From Circinella minor (Eukaryota; Mucoromycota; Mucoromycetes; Mucorales; Lichtheimiaceae), in NCBI GenBank assembly GCA_016758965.1, contig JAEPRB010000361.1, positions 1 through 30,909 on the forward strand: a DNA stretch of 30,909 nucleotides, read 5' to 3'. Below, one piece after another: positions 1-11,500 of this stretch. Made by a program: the position numbers and the translations under genes. The notes under the pieces are model-generated. The model was not told the origin of the DNA. It saw only the letters and a program-made list of their open reading frames with translations, and did no database searches. The first letter of the stretch is position 1. Each line of letters begins with the position of its first letter.

Positions 1-174
1 ATTGACTATTTTACCGAAGAGCTTGAACAAATTGATAAACAAGTACAAGAGGCACGAAACAATACTGAAAATTATGAAATGACCAATGTTGGATTTGTTA
101 CATTTAAAAATATGGCCGGTGCGGTGAAGCGCTGTGCGCTTTATTTTTTTTTTTTAACATGTATAACTTTTTAA
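1..174 (+). pseudogene. Severed fragment of a CSC1/OSCA-like (RSN1/PHM7) channel gene
   Basis: An open frame runs from base 1 to a stop at 172-174. The first 40 or so residues read as the end of the cytosolic domain of fungal CSC1-like calcium-permeable channels (RSN1_7TM/PHM7 family): a charged helix (FTEELEQIDKQVQEAR) followed by the strand VGFVTFKNMAGA, where the family typically has a FVTF motif. The family normally continues with a large multi-span membrane domain. Nothing like it is seen downstream; the frame turns into low-complexity sequence at about base 124 and stops. The 5' part lies outside the window. It may be a broken gene copy, a gene cut by a rearrangement, or an assembly join. 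The assignment rests on one motif only. Confidence 0.5.
127..141. repeat. Perfect 6-bp hairpin at the CSC1 breakpoint
   Basis: AAGCGC at 127-132 and GCGCTT at 136-141 form a perfect inverted repeat around a TGT loop. It falls exactly where the similarity to the CSC1 family ends and AT-rich noncoding sequence begins. Confidence 0.5.
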
Positions 175-1222
175 AACATTTTAATTTCTTCCTTTTCTAT
201 TTTTGTATAAGTATACATATATCTTCTCTTGATGAGAAAAAAAATCCCTTTAATATATATGTATATATTTTCGGGAGAGGAAAAAATAATAATAATAAAA
301 TCATTTATGGGGATCATTTATTTAACAATTATTGATGGGAGACAAAAGAACTCACAGTTTAACCTTCTTTTAGAAGCTGAAACATAGCAAAGACATGACA
401 TCATGTGAACGTCAAAAAAACATAATTGTCTTTTTAAATTGGTTACTATGACAACAACAACAACAACAAAATAGTTTCAAAAAAAAAGTGATCTAATATA
501 ATCTCTTTTGTTATATAACATTTGTTACACCAAATAAAAAAAATCAGCGCTGATACAGTAGTATATACTTTTTTTTTTACGATTACCCACGCTTTATTTA
601 ATGAAGCTCTTTAGATTCGCATATGAAAAATCTATTATCGATTGACATTTGATTCTGATAATATATTTATCGTTCATAGATCAAGAAATAAAACTCTTTT
701 TTTTTGTTCTTCTTGTATCATATATAGACGTCTGATTTCTTTTAAATATCCCCATAGTCTATACAATCAAATTCTTAAAATTATTATTACGTATTTTTTT
801 TAAAAGACTATTTTTTTTTCTTTTATTCCTAATATTATGTAAGCAGTTAGACCTCATTTCAACTTTTAATTCGCTCCTTATTTATTCTTTTGAAACGTTT
901 GTGTTATATATACTAAAACGAATATATTTAGTTTATTTTTTAGGTGATGATGATGATAAGCAAAAAGTTCAAGTAAATCCTTCTTCCCCATGACAATGAT
1001 AATTAAGAATATTTTTTCTATTATTGATATTTTTGTGTTCATCCTAATTTTGGTCATTTCATCATCTGTTGTTGTTAAACCATCAACAGCAACAACAACA
1101 ACAGTAATAGTAATAGTAATAATATAATACAGATAACAATAGTTAAAAAAAAAGAGAGATTATGATTTTGTACTACATTTGCTGTTTTTTTACATGTGTT
1201 TAATAATTATACAATTCTTTTT
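175..1222. other. Intergenic, no gene seen
   Basis: AT-rich sequence with many poly-T and poly-A runs, short CAA-type repeats (around 450-470 and 1080-1100) and GAT/ATG triplets near 945-960. No reading frame of useful length and no RNA gene was recognised. A 16-codon open stretch at 945-998 behind a TTTTTTAG acceptor-like site was considered as a terminal exon but could not be tied to any gene. Confidence 0.6.
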
Positions 1223-3835
1223 TCATTGTTTTAATGTTGCAAAAACGGCACCCATTCTGGCTTTTGCTCCATAACCTTCAAGCCTTTTTTGATCAGTTCC
1301 TGTCCATGGTTCAACGGGATCAGAATTAGGTGGATCATCTAAGCCTTGACAAATACGGAATCTTTTGTACAACCTATAAAAGACAACAATTTAATTTTCC
1401 TTGTTAGGTAAGAAATGACCTAACGATATCTTATCAAATGACAAAAGTAAACAAATAAAAAAAAAAGTAGAAAAAAAAAACTTACTCATGGTAACGAGCG
1501 ACATTGCCTAAACCTCCTAATACTAAAACCATAGTACCAGATGGAAATGAATCATACATTTGTTTAAAATAACTATCAAATCGTGTCATTCTTGCTGCTT
1601 CTTCATAATTTCCAGATATTTCTGTTGGTATAACGGTAGGAGCCATTGTAGGTTGATTTTTTTCTTGATATTTGGTGTTGGGTGCACGTAAAGTATCAAA
1701 TTGAGAAAATATAAAATCATGTGTATCAACAGCTTTAATTGTATTTTCAATCAATGTTTCTTCTGAAGTATAATGATGATATTCCAAAGTAGAGCTTGCA
1801 GCAAAAACACCATTAGGTGTTGCAGAAGCTTCAAGTAGTATACTTGATTTGGGTGGATTATATTTATGCAAACGATCTGAAACCAATTCTGTACCTCGAC
1901 CAAATCGTCCAAAATCAGGTCCCTTTTTCACTTTGAGACTGAATAAATCAAGAGCAGCACGAGCATCTTCTGCTGAATCGTGACCCACTTTGGATTTATG
2001 TTGAATGACACGTTTCAAAAGATTACGAGATAAATGTCGAAGTGCCGGTTTGTAAGGTTTGCCTTTAAAACTGTCGTACAAAATAGATGTGTCCGCACAG
2101 TATGGATGAACTAGTTTTAATGCACGTAAATCGTTTTCTAAACCGTGACCAACAAGAATGACATTATGATCGACATATTTTCGAACATGCTTTTGTGCTC
2201 GTCTCAAGGAACATGTTGCATTCTTCATAATTTCAGGTGTAATACCGGAATACTCTGTTAAATAATCCAAAATAGGTTCACTAGGTTTGACATATTCATC
2301 AAGTAGTTTATTTCCATCTTCGTTAACCAAGGTAACACGTGCTAATGATTTGCCTTCGGCTGTTTCAACCTATATGTGTAGACAAATTGTACTTTTTTTA
2401 ACATTTTTTGTACCATTTAAGAGATATATAAAGTCGAAAGAAAAAGAAAAAAGCGTACCATTTCACAATCAAGAGCAATAAGACGTTTCTTTGGGATAGG
2501 ATTCTTTACAGCTCGTGTTTCTTTCCAGTCATCATCTAATTTTGATTCTGGATCAAGACATGGTGGAATAGGATATCCCAACCCTTTCATTTCATCCAGT
2601 GTAAGTACATAATACTCATTCATATTGTTTTCAAATTTCTTGATACCTAGACAAATGTAAAAAAAAAATGATATATTTTATCTTAAATAAACCAGTCTTT
2701 TCTTTCGTTTTCATTTCTATTCCAAAATAAAACCTAAACAACTTACGTTCATTCGATTCCTTTTGTTTTCGTTCATATTCGTTTTTACCGATAGGAGACT
2801 GTAACAATTCAGAGACAGCAGAAAATATTTTTCCATTACCACCTGTAATCTTACTAATAAGCATATGTGAAAAACAACTTGTAAAAAATGGCATGGCAGC
2901 TTTACCGATAGCAGTTGGTGTTGAATCAAATGATTTTGCATCCACAAAATTAGGTACGTTATTACGATGTTCGGGTATACCAAAGGAAACAATATCCAAT
3001 CCATGAACAAATAAGACAACAGTATGTTTAATAGAAGATCGATGTGTAAAAGTGGCCCAAGGAGGTGGAACAGCTTCAGTAAGACTGTTAACAATGAAAT
3101 CTCGTATACTTGATAATGATACTTTTTGCTCCAATTTATCAGGATTTAATCGAAGTGTGGGTACTGCAACCTATAATAATAGTAATAATAATAATAAAGA
3201 TATTTAAAAAAAACTAAACATCCTGTAATAATTCTTTAACAATATTAAATTTACCTTAACACCATCAATAACTTTTTTTGCAAGTTTTCGTTGTTTTTTC
3301 TTTTCACGAATCTTTTTTACTTTTTCTTTAATTTCTTCTTCACTAAGTTTTGGTTTAGCAGTTTTTTTATATTTTCCTGCTCCTTTTCCGTCTTTTTTTT
3401 TTTTTAAAAAAAAGGTCAGTAAAGTTATTGCCTATTTGTTATATATATATATCCTCTCCCCCCTCTTCTATATTGCTTGTTCGCTGACTTACTTTTATTT
3501 GGTGTTGCTGTACTACCGGGTATTCCAATAGCTGTTGCTTTAGCTTTTACATTTTTTATTGTATCTGGTTTTTTCTTCTTATTTAATTTAATATCTTTGA
3601 TCTCGGCTTGATCAGAAGATCGTTTTTTATTCGTAACTGTACTTGTTGCTGGAGTGGTAGTAGTAGTAGTAGTGGCAGTAGTGGCAGTAGTAGTGGCAGT
3701 TGAAGGAATAGCTGTTGTAGTGGTATCCTTTTTGACAATGGTAGTATTGGAATCGTTATCAAATTTTACATGAACTTTAGCTGAAGCATCATGTAAAACA
3801 GGATTTTTGGGATCGATCGATGGTGTAAATCGCAT
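1223..3835 (-). CDS. REX1: Rex1-type RNA exonuclease (DEDDh family), 708 aa, six exons
   Basis: Predicted 3'-5' RNA exonuclease of the Rex1/REXO group, which trims 3' ends of 5S rRNA, 5.8S rRNA and tRNA precursors in the nucleus. Exons in transcript order: 3493-3835, 3255-3391, 2747-3170, 2459-2646, 1486-2369 and 1223-1373, all GT-AG, with frame kept to a TGA at 1223-1225. The DEDDh residues are all visible: D361 and E363 in ALDCEM, D444 in HGLENDLRALK, H494 and D499 in GHDSAEDARAALDLF. The active site is split by an intron directly after DCEM. The first 165 residues are low complexity, with a threonine-rich stretch and lysine-rich, NLS-like runs. An upstream domain contains FVHGLDIVSFGIPEH, common in fungal members. 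The Rex1 versus other REXO paralogue choice is inferred. Confidence 0.88.
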
Positions 3836-4637
3836 AGTTTATTTTTTGTAATGTGGGTCTTTTTTCCCCGATACACAAAAAAAAAGCTTTATATCAAAAT
3901 ATGCATTTTTTTTTTCTGTCAAAAAAAAAAAGCATTATTACTGTCGGGCGTATAAGTGAGTTCATAAAATGTGACTTACAATTTAGTTCTTCCGGCCGCA
4001 ATAGTGAACCTGATTTTATAGTTTTTTTAACTAACAAGACATAGAAGAGTATATAAATATATATTGAAATTTCTCTAGTTTGAATGATTTTAATGTCAAA
4101 AATGGGTATGCTGTTAAGACATACTTAGACTAGTTGTATGATTATTAGGTTCTCTCCCCACACACATTTTTTTCCCTGACCGCACTACATATCTAGTCTA
4201 AAGTCAGGGAATAGTGTACCTAGGCAATTAAGCTTCTGTCTCCATATATTAATTAACCCTTATTTTTTTTTTCCAAGTCTTTATTTATTGAAAAAGCTTA
4301 ATAAAAAATTGTTGTATCAGATATAAATTACTATCTGGTATGGTCATATAAATTTATATGATTCTCCCCTGGATTCTGTATAATGCAGTAAAAAATAAGT
4401 GATATAGTATTTATTATCTCTTTCAATTAAATATCTTTATATCATGAATTCCATGTTTCTTAACTGTAATGGCTTTATTGATTCAATATACTTCTTATAT
4501 AGAAGATTTTTATGAACCACATCTCCCAAATATTCTCTAAAAAACACAAACTACGTAACAACAGAAGAATCTCTAGCAAACAAAAATGTTTTTAGTTTAC
4601 ATATGTAATATGTAAAAAAAAAAAACCTCATCAATTT
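3836..4637. other. Intergenic between REX1 start and TBCA stop
   Basis: Holds the REX1 upstream region and the TBCA 3' flank. No coding frame is recognisable. The only structure seen is the set of inverted repeats at 4125-4211, listed separately. Confidence 0.6.
4125..4211. repeat. Two interleaved 9-bp inverted repeats
   Basis: TTAGACTAG (4125-4133) pairs with CTAGTCTAA (4193-4201). TTCCCTGAC (4172-4180) pairs with GTCAGGGAA (4203-4211). Both pairs are perfect and overlap in a pseudoknot-like order. They may be the remains of a small terminal-inverted-repeat element or chance; no target duplication was found. Confidence 0.4.
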
Positions 4638-5316
4638 TTATTCTTCAATGGTAATTTCAGCAAGAACAGTACGAGCTTCTTGTAATTCATCACTTCCTTC
4701 ATATTGAGGATCCTCCTATTATTTGCATAAATGAAAAAATAAATAACATAATTAAAAGTCATTCTTTTTTAAGGTCGTTTTAGATGTTAAAAAAAGACTT
4801 TTTTTTTACCACTTTATCTTCAAGTTCCTTATATGCTTTTGCAAAACGTTGTTTTACATCGGGTATCATTTGTAAAGTTTCATCAAGAACTTCTTTCTAT
4901 TATTATATGAATAATTTTTTTTTTGGAGGGGGGGAATATTATTTTAACATCATTTATTCTTTCTCTCTCTCGCACACAAACAGACTCTTTTATTATTATT
5001 ATTAAATATCAAAGCTTTGAAAAAAAATTACTTGTTTTCGAACATCAGCTTCGTCTGCATTGTCAGCAATGAGTTTGTCAATTCGTTTTTGTTGATATTC
5101 AGCTTCTTTACCGTAACCAATGTGTTCTTTATAAATGCTATTATATACATCAAAATCAAGTACAGTAAAAAAAAAAAAAAAGGAAGTTTATCATTGTTAT
5201 TATTATTTATTGTCAAGAAAAAAAAAACTCGAAGCATTTGTATAATAAGTCAGATGAACAAACTAATTTTACCGTTTAACAACGTTGGTCTTGATCTTCA
5301 ATTCTTTCAATGTCAT
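4638..5316 (-). CDS. TBCA: Tubulin-specific chaperone A (TBCA/Rbl2), 104 aa, four exons
   Basis: Cofactor A binds beta-tubulin released from the CCT chaperonin and feeds it into heterodimer assembly in the cytosol. Exons: 5273-5316, 5032-5137, 4810-4896 and 4638-4715; the sum is 315 nt and every junction keeps frame. The N-terminal block MTLKELKIKTNVVKR matches the family's conserved IKTxVVKRLxKE start. It is followed by a KEAEYQQKRIDKL helix, then ETLQMIPDVKQRF, which matches the family's MIPDxxxR motif, and a last helix LQEARTVL. The length is typical (about 105 aa). The ATG at 5314-5316 is the only one that fits the family start. The short exons and homopolymer-rich introns could easily be missed by automatic annotation. 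Confidence 0.9.
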
Positions 5317-5784
5317 GTTGGCAGGTTTTTATTTTATTTTTGTGTTATATCTAAAAGAAACTATTTCATTAAAGCGCGACAGTAAAATGATGGGAACTAT
5401 TTTCTCAAGTTACACAGATACAACTGCGCTTTTTCTTTTTCATATAATATACAGGAAAATCAGATCTATTAATTACCATGGTAAATATATCCTAGCAACG
5501 GTTTCATCATTTCAAAATATATAGATCTTGTATATTTTTTACCCCTCCCAAAAAAAGGTCAGTTATAATTAGGAACAAATAAATGTATAATATTTTGCAA
5601 TGAATGATTATTTGGCCAAAAAAAAAAAAAGATACTATATTACAAGTAACCACAAATTGTTGAGATTAATTTAATGAAAGGAGGCAAGGAGAGTGATGAT
5701 GATGATTATGTTGATGATGATATAAAAATAAAATGATAAATAAAAAAGGAAACTAAAAGTAAAAAAAAAAGACAAAAACAAAGT
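5317..5784. other. Intergenic between TBCA start and CIA30 stop
   Basis: TBCA upstream region and CIA30 3' flank. AT-rich, with GAT/ATG repeats around 5693-5722 and poly-A runs. No gene seen. Confidence 0.6.
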
Positions 5785-6766
5785 TTAATCGATTTCGGAT
5801 GATGCTGGTGTTCGATCATTATCACCTTCAGTATCTTCACTATTCATTGCCTTAATCCAATCTATTTCAATACTAAATGGTCCTTCTTGTCGATCAGTAA
5901 GAGATATACCAATTGTTTTAATCTTTTCTCGAAACATTTCTACTTGATCTGGCATAATCATTCCGTTACTTGTAAATACAAAATCTCGGAAGGGAACCTA
6001 TATTATCATTATAAATTTCAGTTATTACAACAAACCCCATATACATATCATTAAACCGACTCTCTTTCAAATATATATTTATATTACCATGACAGTTTCC
6101 CATTGACCTGGTGTACGTAAAAATAATCGATGTTGAAATAAATCAGTTTGGAAATAGGTATCGGTTTGAATATTTACAAAATATTTTCGATTATCACCAC
6201 GAACACGTAAAGCAAGATATCGAAATAAACTTGTATCCCAACATGGTGTACCCCACATAGTTGCATCTCGTTCCTATACAAAATTAATGACATATATGTA
6301 TATAAGATAACTACATTTCCCAATAGTAACCTTTTTTTTTCTTCTTTTTTTCTTTTACCTTGGATCTTATAGCAGCATAACCACTTTGAACAATTTCACG
6401 ATTGGCAGGTAATTCAAGTGAAATGTTACCAGAAAACTTTCCTTTTCCTTGTGATGTTAATTCTAACGAGGCTTCTGAAAACCCACCAATATCTTTATCA
6501 CAGCCAATTGCCCATTGATTTATATCTTGTTTTGTATTTAATGTCAAAAGAGGTAACTCTTTTTTCCAGCCTTGAAGACCGTCCATGCGCATTGCTAAAT
6601 GTTTATTAATATATATCAATTAATAATCGATTAATTGTAATTTCTTGATATGATAAATGTTTTCATGTTTTATGTTGTTATGTTGAATGGAATGGAATTT
6701 CAAATTTAAACCTTTTGCACTTGATTGAGCTACTTCAGCTGCTGATCGTTGAATATATTTAAACAT
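5785..6766 (-). CDS. CIA30: Complex I intermediate-associated protein CIA30 (NDUFAF1), 229 aa
   Basis: Mitochondrial chaperone for assembly of NADH:ubiquinone oxidoreductase. Exons: 6712-6766, 6359-6594, 6088-6273 and 5785-5997, total 690 nt with continuous frame. The N-terminus (MFKYIQRSAAEVAQ) could be an amphipathic targeting helix. The CIA30 jelly-roll domain covers roughly residues 25-190, with WAIGCDKDIGGFSEASLEL, FSGNISLELP, the block MWGTPCWDTSLFRYLALRVR and a conserved WETVMVPFRDFVFT segment. The late stretch IKTIGISLTDRQEGPFSIEI is the most characteristic family block. The C-terminal tail is acidic and Ser-rich. It encodes a short, apparently intact family member and implies the organism has respiratory complex I. 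Confidence 0.9.
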
Positions 6767-6956
6767 TCCGTTTATTTTTTATTGTTTCAAAAAAAAAAAA
6801 AGAACACATAAAAAATAAGGAGCTCTTCTTTTTTTTTAAATTAGAAAGCGCGGTTTTCTAAAACAATTTTGACAGGGCCACTTCGCACTATGTATAACAG
6901 CGTCAAAGTATGTAGTTTATGAAATAAAATAGATTTTATATATATATAAGATACAA

Positions 6957-8546
6957 TTAAGCAGGATAAATCTTTGAAAGCCACTGCTTCAAATATTCAT
7001 TACATTCTTCTGATTTTTCCCATAATAGCCAATGACTTGTGTTTTCAATAGTATGTGTTTCGAGATTTGGAACAGATTCTTCCATGATTTTTATCATAGG
7101 AGGAGGTAATGGAAGTTCATCTGTTAATATCACTAATGCAGGCTTGGTAATTATTGGATCCAAATCTAAACAAATATGATGATTTTTTGGTTAATATATA
7201 ATTAGAGGGGAAGAGGATTATAAAAAAAATTACCTTTGGATTCTTCAAAATTAACTTCTCCTCTTTTATAATATTGAAGACTACCAGCTATCTTTGGTTT
7301 TTGATACTTTTCAATATAATAATCGAAAACCTTATGTGTTTTACATATTAACTTTATTAGTTTTTTTTTTTATTATATACCTTTTCGTTGTTGTTGTTGT
7401 TGCTTTTTTTTTTACCTTTTGTGGAAGTAAATCACTTTTTGGAACAAGTGGTCGACCTACAACAAGTGATTTGGTTTCCATATCGTATATATCAACAATT
7501 GAACTTTGTTTTACTTCAGAAAATGGTCTAAAGAGTCGTTTAAAGAAATCTTCCAACTATAATTATAAGTTAAATAAATTTCCCATTAGTCATTTTGATT
7601 TTTTTTATAGTACTATAACTCATTATTATATTATTTATTTTACATGTTCATTAATTTCTTGTTCAGCACGAGGAGTGGTCAAATACTGCTGATATGTTAA
7701 AATTGGGACTAACTTGACAATTTCTTCAATTGGAGTATATTCTTTTGCTGGAGGAGAATAAGGTACACAAAAACTGGAAACTAAAAATATATATATAAAA
7801 AAATATGTATCAGATATTACTATATTGCTAATTTTAAAAAAGAAAACAAAAAATGAATATTAAATACCTCCAATAACTCTTTCTGGATAGAATTGTGTAA
7901 AACGCCAAGCAGCATGACCTCCCCAATCATGTCCAATAACAATTACTGTAGGAATTTCAAGGTGATCAAGTAAAGCAGCAAAATCAGTTGATATAGTTCT
8001 ATCTCCATATGCTGAAGTATCTGTTGGAGCATCCTATAATATTAATACATAATAAAAGTTAATTGGTATAGTATTTTATTTTGTTGTCAATTAATTCTAT
8101 ATCAAAATATTTAATTTTTTTTTTTTACCGTTTCACCACATCCACGTAAAGTAGGTGCAATTACACGATATCCTAATTTAGTCAAATATGGTATTTGTTG
8201 GCGCCAACCTAATAAACAAATATTTGTGTCAGAATAATAGTTTGTATTTATGTATGCAGATATATTTTTTGATTAAAAAAATAATAATAGTCACTATAAA
8301 CTTACCACACCATCTAATTGAAACGCGTTATTATTATTTTTTAAAATTAGTTATAACTACCCCCTCCTTCCTTTTCTTTTCTTTTTCTTGGTACAAAAAA
8401 AAACCATTATAAACTTACAAGTCAGGCCAACCATGAAGAAGTAAGAGAACTTTTTTAGATGATTGATTTTCATCAATATAGTGCATATGAATACCATTTA
8501 CATTAGCATATTGATGATTAAATGTGGAAGGGTCGCTTGGATTCAT
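6957..8546 (-). CDS. Epoxide-hydrolase-like alpha/beta hydrolase EH1, 321 aa, eight exons with an 8-nt microexon
   Basis: Predicted soluble epoxide hydrolase-type enzyme that opens epoxides through an Asp-ester intermediate. Exons: 8419-8546, 8306-8313, 8129-8208, 7868-8033, 7644-7780, 7416-7556, 7234-7330 and 6957-7165; total 966 nt. Visible residues: oxyanion motif HGWPD (38-42), nucleophile D108 in GHDWGG, cap tyrosines Y157 (TYQ) and Y241 (QYYKR), and His297 in SHWLLWEK. The usual acid loop (x-D after a Gly) reads ILTDELP, one residue shorter than in EH2, with D268 or E269 as the only acids there. The microexon is needed: joining exons 1 and 3 directly gives a stop within about 11 codons. 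There is no signal peptide. EH2, about 20 kb away, is a paralogue with the same exon pattern. The substrate is unknown; dehalogenase-like activity cannot be excluded. Confidence 0.88.
8306..8313 (-). other. 8-nt coding microexon of EH1
   Basis: On the minus strand the sequence is CAATTAG, then ATGGTGTG, then GTAAGT. Spliced between exons 1 and 3 it completes Leu43, gives Trp44 and Cys45 and opens Gly46, so the motif reads HGWPDLWCGWRQQIP, as in the epoxide hydrolase family. Flanking introns are 105 and 97 nt. Confidence 0.85.
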
Positions 8547-11500
8547 TTTTTTTTTATTTCAAGAAAGTAAAAAAGAGAAAAAAAAGGGGCACCCTAATCA
8601 TAATTTTAATGGTGTGCGGCAATTACTTATATAACAATGTTTCGCAGCAAATCCTATTTCAGGTTATATTTCGCTCTTTTAAAACTATTTCCCATGCTAT
8701 TATTGAAAAGGAGGTGCGGGGAAGAGGTGTCACAGATAATAAGAATAATAAAACTGATATTTCTCGTTAAATTGGTAGCATCTCTCTCGATTATTTTTTA
8801 TACATTCTTGGTAATAAAATATTACTGGCTAATTTGATAACCGGTATCCAGAAAACTTGTCCACATATATACCGGTGGCATACTAGTCCTCTTTATATAT
8901 AACATTACCAATTCTATGTAAACCTTAATGCTGATATATCTTAAGATGTGTGCAGCGCTCAGGTATTTTCTTATACTTATATATATAAAAGTAAATGGTT
9001 TAGAAGCTGCTAATTACTGCTATGGAGTAAAAATTGACTCTGGATTCAACTAGTATAATTGCGATCTCAGTTAAAAATATGCTTCTGTAAGCTGCCCGAC
9101 TGAATCGCATGATATCCCATTAAACCAGTAACAAATCCTCACATATGAAGAGTTATCAGTTTACGTAAAAGAAAATTACTAGTCAAAGAGAAGATACTAA
9201 ACCTAATAAAGGGTTCCGATTTATTTTGGTTGGCGTAACACCACGTTATGATTCAAAAAACTACCGATTTCTCGCGAATTCTCCTTTTGTATTATCGTAA
9301 AGTGTGTACACAATATGTCAAGGACCATATTGATATAAAAAAAAAATTGAGCCAAATTAAATTACTAGTTTTTATTCTAAATGGTCGTTTAAAAAAATAC
9401 GTCAAATTATGATGTAAAGGATGAACGTTGATTATTTCTGTTTGTTGTTTATCTTTTTTTTTAATTTTTAAAAAAAATATTGACATGCTGGGATGACATA
9501 CTTCTCAGAGAAGAAACTGAACGTTTTTTTTTTTTTTTTTTTTTGCTGTTCTTTACCCACAAATATATTTTTATATTTGGAAAGATTTAGAATCGTAAGT
9601 ATACTGCCACCAACTAACAATATACCTGTAAATCACTCTTTTTTGTCATTTTTCTCACTGTCAATAAAAAAAATATAGATAATATATTCTATATTCTATA
9701 TTATTTTTAGCTTTGAGGTTAATATGTGATAAATTGTATGTTGCACTACATTCGGATGTGGTGCCCGATGAATCTTATATTGCCTTAAATTATTCAACAT
9801 TGTAGTTCCAAAATCTTATCAAGGACAGCTTTCTAGAGAGCAGGTGTTGTATGGTTATGGGAATGACATATCATACAACAACAAATTATTTATTATTGGT
9901 ATGGATTCATCTATAGGAAAGATGAAATATCATCAAGTCATCATTCATTTCTTTTCTCATACAAGTTAACATCATCGACGACGACAATGTAGTATTGTAA
10001 ATAAAGGTAAAAATATAGGTACCAAGAAATACCATTGTTTTTCTTTTAATACGTAGGTTCCAAGTAAGCTTGGATACATGTATCTTGATATACTGTGTAG
10101 TTATTATGATACATATAAGAAAAGAGACATTTTTCAAGTTGGGTAATGCAAACCCAAAAATGAATAATAGTTCCAACACCGATAACATTCATCATTGCTA
10201 GAGGTCGATGAAAAAAAAATCATGCACCATCGAAAAGTCAAAGTGACACCAACTGGTAGTTGCATCACTGCTCAACTATAAGCCAACGATGATACATTAT
10301 ATCACTATCATTTTAAAACATTATCCATATTATGAACGCTAAACATTATATATATAACAATCCTTTAATACATACATTTTTTTTCAGGTACGTACTGGAT
10401 TTATGTTAAATTTTATAAGTAACTCATAAGTTATTGAAAGATTACTGAACCTTATGTCTACTCTTTTAAGGAAACTTCTAGAAGAAAGATTGCGATACCG
10501 TATTATTAAATCAAAAAAGAAAAAGAATGATTTAATTGATATATAACTTTAACTGTTATTTCAAAAAAATAAAAAGTTTATATACATTACATTTTAGTTT
10601 ACTTGATTTGACAAAAAAATTGATTGATTCTGGTTTATGATGCTCGTAATCATCTAGTGTACATACAACTTAATACACATTTACCCCCCCCCCAATGGAA
10701 TCCTTGAAATAACAGGCTAGCGTTAAAACAATTAAAAACGGGAACAATCCATGCTGTTACAATTGGATGAAGAAGCCATTACAGATTATTTTTAGTAGGT
10801 TGTCTCTACAAGTTATTTTTTTTAATACGACAATGTAGCAAAAACTTATCCGCCTAATTGATGTCAAGTATAAAGTTAGCATAGTAGTAATCTATCTCTC
10901 AGCATTGAAAAAAAAAACAAGGGCTTCTTCCGTATTATACACATTTTGATGCTTTTTCTTTGAGACACTACATACGCGTAATGGACTACTAAATGGTTTT
11001 CTATGATGGATGGAAAAAATGGTGTAGTAGGTTCCATCTACTCAGTAAGGAAAATCTAATTTTTTACTTTATATAAAATATTTAATGATTGATAAATACA
11101 AGTTATTATAACAAAAAAAAAGAAAAACGCGTCATATTTTCAACAAACATTTTTTTTTATATATGATTGAACAATATCAATCTAAATTTTGATCTTGAAA
11201 ATAATATATATATTGTTTATGTAATGCTCTTTGAACTTGAAGTTTATACCTAATATTCTCAGAAGAGCATAAAAAGTACGCAGGAGTGTTTTAATGCAGT
11301 TAAGCTAGGTTAAAATAACATCATCCAACAACATATTTTTATTATCATTAATACTGTAACAGTAATAATACATATAACACAAAAGCATATAAAAAAGTAT
11401 CACAATAATATATAATTAAGGTGGGCTTAGTCCTAGACTTTTTTTTTTCTTATTATTAATAGTTAAGAAAAAGTCTACCAGTTTTTTTTAACAAAAGTAT

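Noticed and set aside
945..998. Exon-like stretch behind TTTTTTAG coding GDDDDK and ten more residues to a stop
   Set aside because: The only candidate upstream exon (CSC1 fragment) is 0.8 kb away, far longer than any intron here, and the residues match nothing in that family; GDDDDK comes from a GAT repeat.
1231..1373. REX1 ending in frame at a TAA at 1231-1233
   Set aside because: That frame does not match the phase left by exon 5; the correct frame ends at TGA 1223-1225 with GYGAKARMGAVFATLKQ.
9640..9860. Second transposase relic sharing ATCAAGGACAGC with the 20.8-kb relic
   Set aside because: Only about 12 bases agree and no transposase motif can be read around it.
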